Assembly (NCBI RefSeq): GCF_900585905.1
Contig: NZ_UTVH01000001.1
Span: forward strand, 1-64,000
DNA: 64,000 nucleotides
Source: Pseudomonas viridiflava
GTDB lineage: Bacteria; Pseudomonadota; Gammaproteobacteria; Pseudomonadales; Pseudomonadaceae
Direction: 5' to 3'
The notes under the pieces are model-generated. The model had not been told where the DNA came from, made no database searches, and saw only the letters and a list, made by a program, of their open reading frames with translations. Each line of letters starts with the position of its first letter. The first letter of the stretch is position 1. The translations under genes were made by a program, and so were the position numbers. Shown one piece after another: positions 1-9,872 of this stretch.

Positions 1-81
1 ATCCCGAACTCAGCAGTGAAACGATGCATCGCCGATGGTAGTGTGGGGTTTCCCCATGTGAGAGTAGGTCATCGTCAAGAT
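1..81 (+). rRNA. rrf: 5S ribosomal RNA, 3' portion
   Basis: The first ~81 bases match the 3' two thirds of a Pseudomonas 5S rRNA: the conserved CCCGAACTCAG segment, GAAACGATGCATCGCCGATGG, and the closing GAGAGTAGGTCATCGTCAAG. The gene begins before the window, so it is partial. An rRNA operon terminator follows at once, so this is the end of an rrn operon whose 16S and 23S genes lie to the left. Confidence 0.95.
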
Positions 82-91
82 TAAATTCCAG

Positions 92-125
92 AACCCCTGA
101 TCGCTTACGCGTTCAGGGGTTTTGT
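92..125 (+). terminator. rrn operon intrinsic terminator
   Basis: A 9-bp perfect stem AACCCCTGA / TCAGGGGTT flanks a loop of about 12 bases and is followed by TTGTTTG. It lies about 10 bases after the 5S rRNA end, the usual place for the rrn terminator. Confidence 0.85.
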
Positions 126-163
126 TTGTGCGCGTGGAGAAGGTTGGCAACTTGCGACTAGCC

Positions 164-254
164 GTGGGATCGGCTTTAGCCGGGAAGAGGCCAGTACAGC
201 CGCTAAAGATGAGGCGTTAGAAAATGACGCCTTCCCGGCTAAAGCCGGTCCCAC
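164..254. repeat. REPIN-type inverted repeat, family A (copy 1)
   Basis: Two near-perfect 24-base arms (GTGGGATCGGCTTTAGCCGG... and its inverse ending ...GCCGGTCCCAC) face each other across about 43 bases. The same arms occur at 40804-40893 and 48165-48254. Each arm is itself partly palindromic (CCGGCTTTAGCCGG), which is typical of Pseudomonas REP sequences mobilised in pairs. The rest of 126-406 holds nothing else I can support beyond the recC leader. Confidence 0.85.
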
Positions 255-406
255 AGTCGACCCCTGGGCGCGATCCCACAACTAGTCCCACAGTGCCAGT
301 CCTGCGTACATCTATCTGCCTGAGACACCTCCCCCTGGCTCGCCATTTTGCTTTAAGGTTCGGCTATAGATTTTCCATGCTGCCGTACAGACCCAGGGAA
401 GCGACC

Positions 407-3400
407 ATGTCCGTTACAACCACTCTCAGCGCCGGATTCATGGTGGTCCATGGTAATCGCCTGGATGACCTGCGCAGTCTGGTTGTTTCCTGGATGCGGC
501 GGTATCCGCTGGCGCCGCTGGAGAACGAAATTGCGCTGGTGCAAAGCAATGGCATCGCCCAATGGCTGAAGCTGGCCCTGGCTGAAGACCCTCAGGACGA
601 TGACCTCGGCGGATGTGGCATAGCTGCTGCAGTCGACGTCCAGTTGCCCGGCAGCTTCATGTGGCAGTTGTATCGCACGGTGTTGGGCAGCAGTGAAATT
701 CCTGCCACGTCGTTGCTGGACAAGGCGCCGTTGACCTGGCGGTTGATGCGCCTGCTTCCAGCCTTGATTGATCAGCCTCACTTCGAGCCGCTCAGGCGTT
801 TCCTCACTGACGACACCGACCTGCGCAAACGCTATCAGCTGTCAGAACGCCTGGCCGACCTGTTCGACCAGTATCAGGTGTACCGTGCTGACTGGCTGGA
901 AGACTGGGCAGCAGGGCGACATCAGTTGCGCAACGTCAGGGGCGAAGCCAAGCCCTTGACCCCGGCCAATTGCTGGCAGGCCGAGCTGTGGCGGGCGTTG
1001 TTGCTGGATGTCGGGGAGGAGGGCATGGCGCAGAGCCGTGCGGGTGTGCATCAGCGCTTCATGGAACGCATTCACAGGCTTGACACTCCTCCGGCGGGGC
1101 TGCCGGCACGCGTCATTGTCTTCGGCATTTCTTCGTTGCCCGCTCAGGCGCTTGAAGCGCTGGCGGGCCTGGCTCGCTTCAGCCAGGTACTGCTGTGCGT
1201 ACATAATCCCTGTCGCCACCACTGGGCTGACATCGTCGCCGACAAGGACCTGCTGCGCCACCAGTACAAGCGGCAGGCGCGCAAGGCCGGTATGCCGATG
1301 GTTCTCGACCCTCAAGCGCTGCATCAGCATGCTCATCCGTTGCTTGCCGCCTGGGGCAAGCAGGGCCGCGATTATATCAACCTGCTGGACAGCCACGACG
1401 AGCCCGGCGGTTATCGTTCGGCGTTCAAGGACGGGCGCATCGACCTGTTCAGCGAAGCCGAGCCGACGAACGTTCTCAATCAGTTGCAGGATGACATTCT
1501 TGAGCTGCGGCCTCTGGACGAAACCCGCACCACCTGGCCAGCAGTGAACATCTCGGGTGATCGCTCCATACGCTTCCATGTGGCCCACAGCGCACAGCGC
1601 GAAGTCGAGATTCTGCACGACCAGCTACTCGCGCGTTTCAGCAAGGACCCTGAACTGCGGCCACGTGACGTGATCGTCATGGTCCCCGACATCGACAGCT
1701 ATGCGCCGCACATCCGCGCCGTATTCGGTCAGATCGAGCGCGATGATCGGCGCTTCATCCCGTTTACCCTTGCTGACCAGGGTCAGCGTGGTCGCGAGCC
1801 GTTGCTGATTGCCGTTGAACATCTGCTGAAAATTCCGGATAGCCGTTTTCCGGTCAGTGAAATTCTCGATCTTCTCGACGTCCCGGCTCTACGTGCGCGC
1901 TTCAAGATTGCAGAGCGCGACCTGCCGACCCTGCATCGCTGGATTGAAGGCGCCGGGATTCGCTGGGGGCTGAATGCCACGCAGCGCGAGGGGCTCGGGT
2001 TGCCTGCGCTGCTTGAGCAGAACAGCTGGCATTTCGGTCTGCGCCGGATGCTGCTGGGCTATGCGGTGGGTGCCGGTATGGCCAGTGACGGTATCGAACC
2101 TTACGACGAAATCGGCGGTCTGGACGCGGCGCTGATCGGCCCGCTGGTGGCGTTGATCGATGCGCTGCAGGTGGCCCACAGCGAGCTGTCATCGCCTGCC
2201 ACCGCGCCAGACTGGGGAGCGCGCCTGCAAGGTTTGCTGCAGCTGTTCTTCCTGGCTGAAAGCGAACACGATGATTACCTGCTGGTACAGCTGGAACAAC
2301 TGCGCGAGACCTGGCTGGAAACCTGCGAACGGGTGGGCCTGAAGGATGAGCTGCCACTGACGGTGGTACGCGAAGCCTGGCTGGCGGGGCTGGATCAGGG
2401 CCGGTTGTCACAACGCTTTCTCGCCGGTTCGGTCAATTTCTGCACCCTGATGCCGATGCGCGCGATCCCGTTCAGGTTGGTGTGCCTGCTGGGGATGAAC
2501 GACGGCGACTACCCTCGCGCGCAACCGCCGCTGGACTTCGATCTGATGGGCAGCGACTACCGCCCAGGCGACCGATCACGCCGGGAAGACGATCGTTATC
2601 TCCTGCTTGAGGCGCTGCTTTCGGCGCGCGATCAGCTTTATATCAGCTGGGTCGGGCGCAGCATTCGCGACAACAGCGAGCGGCCGCCTTCAGTGCTCAT
2701 CGGGCAACTGCGCGATCACCTGGCGTCGGGCTGGGCCCTTCAGGACGCGGTACAGCCCATGGACGATGCCAAGCGTGATCCGGGCCAGCAACTGCTCCAC
2801 GCGCTGACCCTGGAGCACCCGCTGCAGCCTTTCAGCGCCCAGTACTTTCATGAGCACACCGGGTTCTTCAGCTTCGCCAGAGAGTGGCAGGTGCTGCATC
2901 AGGCGAGAGCGCTCGAGCCGACCGTGCCTGTGCTTGCCGCCCACGAGCAGGACGAACCGCTTGATCTGGCGCAGCTGCAGGATTTTCTCAGAAATCCGGT
3001 CAAGCACTTCTTCAGCCAGCGCCTGAAGATCTATTTTGAGACGGTTGAGGCGCCGCTGGCTGACGAAGAACCGTTCGTGCTCAATGCCCTTGAGCGTTAC
3101 AGCCTCAGCGACAGCCTGCTCAGTGCAGCACTGACCCACGCGGATGACATCGGCCAGGCGCTCGACGCGCAGGCGCTGAAACTGCAAGGCAGCGGCTTGT
3201 TGCCCATGGCAGGGTTCGGCAGCAGCCTGCGTGAAGAACTGATCGAGCCGTTGCCTGACTTGCTGCAGCGCTATCAAGACCTGTTGCAGCTGTGGCCGCA
3301 GTCGCTGAGCAGCGCGCTCCCGGTGAGCCATGCCTGGCAGCAGGTCAGCCTGGAAGGCTGGCTTGGCGGGTTGCGCAGCAATGCACGGGGCGATTACCTG

Positions 3401-3892
3401 CTGGTCACGGCGATCCCCAACAGCATTGGCTCGAAAAAGACCCGCAAGTGGCACCGCTTGATTCGGCCCTGGGTGGTGCACCTGGTGGCCTGCGCCAACG
3501 GCCTGCCGCTGAGTACTGCGCTGGTGGCCAGCGCTGAAACCCTGATGCTGGGCCCGCTTGATCAGACGCGGGCGACCGAACAGCTGAACGATCTGCTGGC
3601 TGCCTGGCAAAGCGGCATGCAAAGGCCCCTGCCCGTTGCGGTAAAAACGGCCTTTGCCTGGCTCGGCCAAAATGACGAAAGCAAGGCACAGGCGGCCGCG
3701 CGCAAGGCCTATGAAGGCGATGGCCAGACCAGCGATGGCGAGCGCCGCGAAAGCACCGCCCTGGCCCGGCAATTTGCCGACTACGATGCGCTGGTTGCCA
3801 GCGAAGAGTTCGTGGGCTGGTGCGAGGCGCTGTACAAACCCATTTTCGAAGCGCCCTGGCAGTCCTTGGCCAGCGCGGAGGCCAGCGTATGA
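407..3892 (+). CDS. recC: Exodeoxyribonuclease V subunit gamma (RecC)
   Basis: RecC is the Chi-recognising scaffold of the RecBCD helicase-nuclease, which processes double-strand ends for RecA-dependent repair. The 1161-residue product has the usual RecC length and opens with the typical phrase GFMVVHGNRLDDLRSLVVSW. An open frame extends upstream to 224, but that part translates the REP palindrome (SRLKPVPQ), so ATG 407, after GGGAAG, is the better start. The stop overlaps the recB start (ATGA), so recC-recB-recD are translationally coupled. RecC folds like a helicase plus nuclease without the catalytic motifs, and none are apparent here. Confidence 0.95.
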   Translation: MSVTTTLSAGFMVVHGNRLDDLRSLVVSWMRRYPLAPLENEIALVQSNGIAQWLKLALAEDPQDDDLGGCGIAAAVDVQLPGSFMWQLYRTVLGSSEIPATSLLDKAPLTWRLMRLLPALIDQPHFEPLRRFLTDDTDLRKRYQLSERLADLFDQYQVYRADWLEDWAAGRHQLRNVRGEAKPLTPANCWQAELWRALLLDVGEEGMAQSRAGVHQRFMERIHRLDTPPAGLPARVIVFGISSLPAQALEALAGLARFSQVLLCVHNPCRHHWADIVADKDLLRHQYKRQARKAGMPMVLDPQALHQHAHPLLAAWGKQGRDYINLLDSHDEPGGYRSAFKDGRIDLFSEAEPTNVLNQLQDDILELRPLDETRTTWPAVNISGDRSIRFHVAHSAQREVEILHDQLLARFSKDPELRPRDVIVMVPDIDSYAPHIRAVFGQIERDDRRFIPFTLADQGQRGREPLLIAVEHLLKIPDSRFPVSEILDLLDVPALRARFKIAERDLPTLHRWIEGAGIRWGLNATQREGLGLPALLEQNSWHFGLRRMLLGYAVGAGMASDGIEPYDEIGGLDAALIGPLVALIDALQVAHSELSSPATAPDWGARLQGLLQLFFLAESEHDDYLLVQLEQLRETWLETCERVGLKDELPLTVVREAWLAGLDQGRLSQRFLAGSVNFCTLMPMRAIPFRLVCLLGMNDGDYPRAQPPLDFDLMGSDYRPGDRSRREDDRYLLLEALLSARDQLYISWVGRSIRDNSERPPSVLIGQLRDHLASGWALQDAVQPMDDAKRDPGQQLLHALTLEHPLQPFSAQYFHEHTGFFSFAREWQVLHQARALEPTVPVLAAHEQDEPLDLAQLQDFLRNPVKHFFSQRLKIYFETVEAPLADEEPFVLNALERYSLSDSLLSAALTHADDIGQALDAQALKLQGSGLLPMAGFGSSLREELIEPLPDLLQRYQDLLQLWPQSLSSALPVSHAWQQVSLEGWLGGLRSNARGDYLLVTAIPNSIGSKKTRKWHRLIRPWVVHLVACANGLPLSTALVASAETLMLGPLDQTRATEQLNDLLAAWQSGMQRPLPVAVKTAFAWLGQNDESKAQAAARKAYEGDGQTSDGERRESTALARQFADYDALVASEEFVGWCEALYKPIFEAPWQSLASAEASV

Positions 3893-6800
3893 CGGATGCC
3901 GCACCCCACACCGCTTCCCTGGCGCTGCGCTTTCCCCTGCGCGGCAGCCAGTTGATCGAAGCCAGCGCCGGGACCGGCAAGACCTTCACCATCTCGGCCC
4001 TCTATGTGCGCCTGGTGTTGGGGCATGGCGGCGACACCGCAGGCTTTGGCCGCGAGCTGTTGCCGCCGCAGATTCTGGTAGTGACCTTTACCGATGCCGC
4101 GACCAAGGAGCTGCGTGACCGCATCCGGGTGCGGCTGGCCGAGGCTGCGCGATTCTTTCGTGACGAAATCACCGCCCCCGATGCGCTGATTGCCGAGCTG
4201 CGTGCCCAATTCGTCGCAGAGCAGTGGCCCGCCTGTGCCAGTCGCCTGGACATCGCTGCGCAGTGGATGGATGAGGCGGCTGTCTCGACCATCCACAGTT
4301 GGTGCCAGCGCATGCTGCGTGAACATGCGTTCGACAGCGGCAGCCTGTTCACCCAGACATTGGAGACCGATCACAGCGACCTGCTGGGTGAAGTCCTGCG
4401 TGATTACTGGCGCCTGTTCTGCTATCCCATGAGCGGTGAAGCGCTGAAGTGGGTGCGTCACCAATGGGGCGGTCCGGCTGCGCTGTTGCCGCGAGTACGC
4501 AGTCTGTTTGGCAGTGATCGCGCGCTACCCACGCAGTCGCCAGCCGAGTTGATCGACGCGTCATTGCAGCAGCGTCGCGAAGCACTCAGGCTACTCAAGG
4601 CGCCATGGAGCGACTGGGCGGCGGAGTTGCACGCGATCTGCATCGACGGCGTGGCCTGCAAAGCGGTCGACGGGCGCAAGATGCAGGAACGCTATTTTCG
4701 TCCCTGGTTCGACAAGCTCACCGCCTGGGCTGTGGATGAAGAACTCGAAGAGCTGGACCTGGGCACCGGGTTCACTCGCCTGACTCCGGACGGCATTGCC
4801 GAGGCCTGGAAAAGCAATCCGCCTTCACACCCGGCGTTCGAGGCGATGGTGGAGCTCAAGGTGGCCCTGGAAACCCTGCCGACCCCGGATGCTGCCGTGC
4901 TTGAACATGCGGCCCACTGGGTCGGGCAGCGTTTCGAAGCAGAAAAGCGTCGGCGTGCCGAAATGGGTTTCGACGACATGTTGCTGCGCCTCGATGCGGC
5001 TTTGCAGAGCGCGGGAGGCGAGCGCCTGGCCACGCTGATTCGCGAACAGTTTCCCGTGGCGCTGATCGATGAGTTTCAGGACACCGATCCAGTGCAGTAC
5101 CGCATTTTCGAACGGATCTATCAGCTCGAAGCCAACGATCAGGCCACCGGACTGTTTCTGATCGGCGACCCCAAGCAGGCGATCTACGCCTTTCGCGGCG
5201 CCGACATCTATACCTACCTGCGGGCCCGCCAAGCCACTGTTGGCCGCTGGCACACGCTGGACACCAACTATCGCTCCACCGACGCCATGGTCGATGCGGT
5301 CAACCATGTCTTCCTGCGCGCCGAGGAGCGCGAAGAAGGGCGCGGTGCCTTTCTATTCCGTCAGGGCGGCGACAATGCCGTGCCGTTCAACCGCGCGTTG
5401 GCCAATGGCCGCAAAGATCAATTGCAGCTGTCCGGTAAGGCATTGCCTGCGCTGAACGTCTGGCATCTGGCGAGCGATCAGCCGCTGTCCGGGGTGGTCT
5501 ATCGCCAGCAACTGGCCGCCGCTTGTGCCAGTGAAATCGTGCGCTTGCTCAACGCCGGGCAGCAGGGCTCTGCCGGTTTTGCCGTGCCGGGCCAGGCCGT
5601 CAGAGGCTTGTTGCCGGCTGACATTGCGATCCTGGTACGCGATGTCAAAGAAGCCCAGGCGGTGCGCGGCGAGCTGTCGGCCCGGGGCGTGCGCAGTGTT
5701 TATCTGTCGGACAAGGATTCGGTGTTCTCGGCCCAGGAAGCACACGATGTGCAGGCCTGGCTGAAAGCCTGCGCCGAACCGGATTCGGAGCGCACTCTGC
5801 GTGCAGCGCTGGCCTCCATCACCCTGGCACTGCCGTTGCCCGAACTGGAGCGTCTCAATCAGGACGAACTGGCCTGGGAAGCGCGGGTCATGCAGTTTCG
5901 CGGCTATCACCAGATCTGGCGCAGCCAGGGTGTGCTGCCCCTGTTGCGCCGCCTGCTGCATGACTTTCACTTGCCGCAGACGTTGATGAGCCGCAGCGAT
6001 GGCGAGCGGGTGCTGACCAATTTGCTGCACCTGTCGGAATTGCTGCAACAGGCCGCCGCCGAGCTGGATGGCGAACAGGCGCTGATTCGCCATCTGGGCG
6101 AGCATCTGGCACTGTCCGGTCAAGCGGGAGAAGAGCAGATTCTGCGTCTTGAAAGCGACGAGCAACTGGTCAAGGTGGTGACCATCCACAAATCCAAGGG
6201 GCTGCAGTACCCGTTGGTGTTTCTACCGTTCATTTGCTCCAGCAAGCCGGTGGATGGCAGCCGCCTGCCGCTGCATTTTCATGATGAGAACGGCAGGGCG
6301 CAGGTCAGCCTGAAACCCACTGTCGCACTGGTTGAACAGTCCGATAACGAGCGCCTGGCCGAAGACTTGCGCCTGCTTTATGTGGCCCTGACCCGTGCCG
6401 AATATGCCTGCTGGCTGGGGGTTGCCGACCTCAAGCGCGGCAACAGCAACAGCTCGATGCTGCACCGCTCCGCCCTGGGTTATCTGCTCGGCGGCGGTCT
6501 GCCGCTGGCTGAATCGCCCGGCCTGGCGTCCTGGCTTCGTGATCTGGCGGCCGACTGCCCAGGCCTGAGCATTGAGGCTGCGCCGATGCCGGGCGGCGAA
6601 ACCTTCAGCCCGCCGCGTAACCAGGCCACGCTGCTCAAGCCGCGGATGCCCAAACGCCGCGCGACCGAGAACTGGTGGATCGCTTCCTACAGCGCGCTGC
6701 GCATTGGTGATCGCATCACGGCAGGGAGCGATGAGTCACCCGACAGCCCCCAGGCGCAGAAGCTGTTTGACGACGAACGACTCGATCCCGACGCCCCGCG

Positions 6801-7596
6801 TGACGTCATGGTCAGCGGTGGCGACATCCATCGTTTCCCGCGCGGGCCCAACCCGGGCACCTTCCTCCACGGGTTGCTGGAGTGGGCTGGCAACGAAGGC
6901 TTTGCGCTGGTGGCCAGCGACAGGGAGCGCTTGCATGATGTGGTCGCGCGGCGTTGTACGCTGCGTGGCTGGCAAGGCTGGATTGATACCCTGACCGGCT
7001 GGTTGCAGCAACTGCTGAACATGCCATTGCCGCTGGCGGCGGGCAGCACGCCGCTGTCGCTGGGGGGGCTGGATCAGCCGAACCAGTACCGCATCGAAAT
7101 GGAATTCTGGTTCGCCTGCCACAAGGTCGACGTTGCGCAGATGGACGCGCTGGTGCGCCGTCATACCCACGACAATGCGCCACGGGCTGCGGCGGAAACG
7201 GTGTCGCTCAACGGCATGTTCAAGGGCTTTATCGACCTGACCTTCGAGCATGAAGGCCGGTATTACGTGGCCGACTACAAGTCCAACTGGCTTGGCCCCG
7301 ACGACGACAGCTACACCTGGGACGCCATGGGCAGCTCGATTCTGGAACACCGGTACGACCTGCAATACGTGCTTTACCTGTTGGCCTTGCATCGCCAGCT
7401 GAAGGCGCGCCTAACCGATTATGACTATGACCGGCACATGGGCGGGGCGGTGTATGTGTTTCTGCGCGGCAGCCAGTCTGCCAGCCAGGGCGCTTATTTC
7501 ACCCGCCCGCCACGGGAATTGATCGAGAGCCTGGACGCGCTGTTCAGGGGCCAGCCAGCGACTGAAGCTTTCGCGCTTACCGGAGAATCCGCATGA
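3889..7596 (+). CDS. recB: Exodeoxyribonuclease V subunit beta (RecB helicase-nuclease)
   Basis: RecB is the 3'-5' SF1 helicase and sole nuclease of RecBCD. The 1235-residue product shows the Walker A motif ASAGTGKTF near residue 27, the Walker B/DEXX-type phrase LIDEFQDTDP, helicase motif IV-VI phrases (GDPKQAIYAFRGAD, TIHKSKGLQYPLV, LLYVALTRAEYACW), and the C-terminal nuclease motif FKGFIDLTF...YYVADYKSN with the metal-binding Asp and the Asp/Lys pair. The start was set at ATG 3889, which overlaps the recC stop; an in-frame ATG 69 bases upstream lies inside recC and has no apparent ribosome binding site. The stop overlaps the recD start. Confidence 0.97.
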   Translation: MTDAAPHTASLALRFPLRGSQLIEASAGTGKTFTISALYVRLVLGHGGDTAGFGRELLPPQILVVTFTDAATKELRDRIRVRLAEAARFFRDEITAPDALIAELRAQFVAEQWPACASRLDIAAQWMDEAAVSTIHSWCQRMLREHAFDSGSLFTQTLETDHSDLLGEVLRDYWRLFCYPMSGEALKWVRHQWGGPAALLPRVRSLFGSDRALPTQSPAELIDASLQQRREALRLLKAPWSDWAAELHAICIDGVACKAVDGRKMQERYFRPWFDKLTAWAVDEELEELDLGTGFTRLTPDGIAEAWKSNPPSHPAFEAMVELKVALETLPTPDAAVLEHAAHWVGQRFEAEKRRRAEMGFDDMLLRLDAALQSAGGERLATLIREQFPVALIDEFQDTDPVQYRIFERIYQLEANDQATGLFLIGDPKQAIYAFRGADIYTYLRARQATVGRWHTLDTNYRSTDAMVDAVNHVFLRAEEREEGRGAFLFRQGGDNAVPFNRALANGRKDQLQLSGKALPALNVWHLASDQPLSGVVYRQQLAAACASEIVRLLNAGQQGSAGFAVPGQAVRGLLPADIAILVRDVKEAQAVRGELSARGVRSVYLSDKDSVFSAQEAHDVQAWLKACAEPDSERTLRAALASITLALPLPELERLNQDELAWEARVMQFRGYHQIWRSQGVLPLLRRLLHDFHLPQTLMSRSDGERVLTNLLHLSELLQQAAAELDGEQALIRHLGEHLALSGQAGEEQILRLESDEQLVKVVTIHKSKGLQYPLVFLPFICSSKPVDGSRLPLHFHDENGRAQVSLKPTVALVEQSDNERLAEDLRLLYVALTRAEYACWLGVADLKRGNSNSSMLHRSALGYLLGGGLPLAESPGLASWLRDLAADCPGLSIEAAPMPGGETFSPPRNQATLLKPRMPKRRATENWWIASYSALRIGDRITAGSDESPDSPQAQKLFDDERLDPDAPRDVMVSGGDIHRFPRGPNPGTFLHGLLEWAGNEGFALVASDRERLHDVVARRCTLRGWQGWIDTLTGWLQQLLNMPLPLAAGSTPLSLGGLDQPNQYRIEMEFWFACHKVDVAQMDALVRRHTHDNAPRAAAETVSLNGMFKGFIDLTFEHEGRYYVADYKSNWLGPDDDSYTWDAMGSSILEHRYDLQYVLYLLALHRQLKARLTDYDYDRHMGGAVYVFLRGSQSASQGAYFTRPPRELIESLDALFRGQPATEAFALTGESA

Positions 7597-9689
7597 CGCG
7601 TTCATTCGCTCAACTGTTGCCGACGCCGCTGGACGCCCAGAGCCTGGCTGACCTGAAGCCGCTGGATAACGTCGGCGATCTGCTGTTGCTGCTGGAGCGG
7701 TGGGTTGAACGTGGCTGGCTGCGGGCGCTGGACAAGGCTTTTGTCGCGTTCCTGGGTGAGCTGGACCCGGCCGCTGATCCCCGGGCACTGCTGGCAGCCG
7801 CGCTGACCAGCCATCAGTTGGGTCACGGGCATGTCTGCCTCGATTTGTACGAGACACTCAAAGAGCCGGATTTTGCTCTGTCGTTGCCGCCAGAAGGCGA
7901 CGTGCAAAGCGGGCCGATGCTGCTGCCTTCGCAGTTGCTGTCAGGGCTCGATGGCGAAGCCTGGTGCCGGGCCTTGCTGACCAGCACGCTGGTTGCTCGC
8001 GGTGACGATGCCAGCCAGAGCGCTGCGAGCACACCGCTGGTGTTGTCGGATCGACGCTTGTATCTGCGCCGTTACTGGACTTACGAGCGACGCATCGGCG
8101 CCATTCTGCGCCAACGGCTGGCGCGACTGGACAGCGACACCGAGGATCTGCGGCAGCGTCTGGACACGTTATTTCCGCCTGACGACGGGCCCAATTCCTT
8201 GATCGACTGGCAAAAGCTGGCGTGCGCGCTGGCCACTCGCGGCGCGTTCAGCATCATCACGGGCGGGCCTGGCACCGGCAAGACCACAACGGTGGTGCGC
8301 CTGCTGGCGTTGCTGCAGGCGCCTGCAGTGGACAGCGGCCAACCGTTGCGCATCCGCCTCGCGGCGCCCACCGGCAAGGCCGCGGCGCGCCTGACTGAGT
8401 CCATCAGCCAGCAGGTGCGCAGCCTGGACGTCAGCGATCAGGTGCGGCAGAAAATTCCCAGTGAGGTCACCACCGTGCACCGCCTGCTGGGGAGTCGCCC
8501 CGGCACGCGGCATTTCCGTCATCACGCAGGCAACCTGTTGCCGCTGGATGTGCTGGTCGTGGACGAAGCATCGATGATCGACCTGGAGATGATGGCCAAC
8601 CTGCTGGAAGCGCTGCCGCCCCATGCGCGCATGGTGCTGCTGGGCGACAAGGATCAGTTGGCCTCGGTGGAGGCGGGGGCCGTTCTGGGTGATCTGTGCC
8701 GTGACGCCGAGGCCGGTCTGTACAGCCCGCAGACCCAGGCCTGGCTTGAGGCTGTAAGCGGTGAAAACCTGAGCGACTCGGGCCTGCAGCCAGGCGATGC
8801 GCAGCAGCATCCGCTGGCGCAGCAGGTGGCGATGCTGCGTCACTCCCGGCGTTTTGGCGAAGGCAGCGGCATCGGTCAACTGGCGCGGCAGGTCAACCAG
8901 CAGCAGGCGGACAAGGCGCGCAGTTTGCTGGCCTCAGGCCAACACGCTGATCTGTATGCCCTGGCGCTGAAAAACGAACAGGATCGCGCGCTGGAACGCC
9001 TGGTGCTGGAAGGCCACGCACCCGACACCGACGGGCCGCAAGGCTATCGGCATTACCTGGGGATCATGGCGGCGCAACGCCCGCCCGAGGATGCCGCGCT
9101 GGAGGATGAGCGCTGGGGTGTCTGGGCGCGGCGCGTGCTGGAAGCATTCGATGCGTTTCAGTTGCTGTGTGCCGTGCGCAAAGGCCCTTGGGGGGTCGAA
9201 GGCTTGAACCGGCGTATCACCCGCGCGCTGTTCGAAGCAGGTCTGATCGAAAGCGATCAGCACTGGTACGAAGGGCGGCCGGTGCTGATGACCCGCAATG
9301 ACTACGGGCTGGGCCTGATGAATGGCGATATCGGCATTGCCCTGTGCCTGCCGGAACGGGACGGACCTGATGCTGGTAAGCCGGTGCTGCGCGTGGCATT
9401 CCCGCGTAACGATGGCAGCGGCGGGGTGCGCTTTGTGTTGCCAAGCCGGCTCAATGATGTGGAAACGGTGTATGCGATGACGGTGCATAAATCCCAGGGC
9501 TCGGAGTTTGCGCACACCGCGCTGATCCTGCCCGAGGCGCTGAATCCGGTGCTGACCAAGGAATTGATCTACACCGGTATCACCCGGGCGAGAAACTGGT
9601 TCAGCCTGATCGAGCCGCGCAAGGGCGTGTTCGAAGAGGCGTTGCGGCGCAAGGTGAAACGCCTGAGCGGGTTGATGCTGGAGCTTTAA
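7593..9689 (+). CDS. recD: Exodeoxyribonuclease V subunit alpha (RecD helicase)
   Basis: RecD is the 5'-3' SF1B helicase subunit of RecBCD and moderates Chi-dependent switching. The 698-residue product has an N-terminal RecB-interacting region, Walker A GGPGTGKTTT near residue 227, VVDEASMIDL (Walker B), GDKDQLASVEAGAVLGD (motif III), and the C-terminal motif YAMTVHKSQGSEF with TGITRARNW. The start ATGACGCG overlaps the recB stop. It is the last gene of the operon and is followed by a REP-like palindrome. Confidence 0.97.
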   Translation: MTRSFAQLLPTPLDAQSLADLKPLDNVGDLLLLLERWVERGWLRALDKAFVAFLGELDPAADPRALLAAALTSHQLGHGHVCLDLYETLKEPDFALSLPPEGDVQSGPMLLPSQLLSGLDGEAWCRALLTSTLVARGDDASQSAASTPLVLSDRRLYLRRYWTYERRIGAILRQRLARLDSDTEDLRQRLDTLFPPDDGPNSLIDWQKLACALATRGAFSIITGGPGTGKTTTVVRLLALLQAPAVDSGQPLRIRLAAPTGKAAARLTESISQQVRSLDVSDQVRQKIPSEVTTVHRLLGSRPGTRHFRHHAGNLLPLDVLVVDEASMIDLEMMANLLEALPPHARMVLLGDKDQLASVEAGAVLGDLCRDAEAGLYSPQTQAWLEAVSGENLSDSGLQPGDAQQHPLAQQVAMLRHSRRFGEGSGIGQLARQVNQQQADKARSLLASGQHADLYALALKNEQDRALERLVLEGHAPDTDGPQGYRHYLGIMAAQRPPEDAALEDERWGVWARRVLEAFDAFQLLCAVRKGPWGVEGLNRRITRALFEAGLIESDQHWYEGRPVLMTRNDYGLGLMNGDIGIALCLPERDGPDAGKPVLRVAFPRNDGSGGVRFVLPSRLNDVETVYAMTVHKSQGSEFAHTALILPEALNPVLTKELIYTGITRARNWFSLIEPRKGVFEEALRRKVKRLSGLMLEL

Positions 9690-9709
9690 GAACCATTTCA
9701 ACCTTCATC

Positions 9710-9793
9710 TGTAGGCGCACTGCCAGGCCGCGATGGCGTCCTGTCTGATGACACCGTCATCGCGGCCTCGGGGTGCTCGTGCGCTCCTGCAGG
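9710..9793. repeat. REP-like palindrome, family B (copy 1)
   Basis: A long imperfect palindrome begins CTGTAGGCGCAC and ends GTGCGCTCCTGCAG, with an inner core GGCCGCGATGGCG...CATCGCGGCC around CTGTCTGATG. The same layout recurs at 24091, 38808, 44919 and 60512, and in divergent form at 18993-19168. It lies in the 183-base gap after recD, where a hairpin could protect or end the convergent transcripts. Confidence 0.8.
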
Positions 9794-9872
9794 AGATTGC
9801 GCAAGAATTCTGGCCGATGTGGGACCGGCACACTCAATACACCTCTGCTGCCAATGTGAAGCCTTCCGAGTG

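Noticed and set aside
224..406. Upstream extension of recC to residue 1222
   Set aside because: These codons translate the family A palindrome and have no ribosome binding site; RecC family similarity starts at ATG 407.
2690..3904. Long minus-strand frame opposite recC
   Set aside because: It mirrors the high-GC codon pattern of recC, has no family features, and recC is certain.
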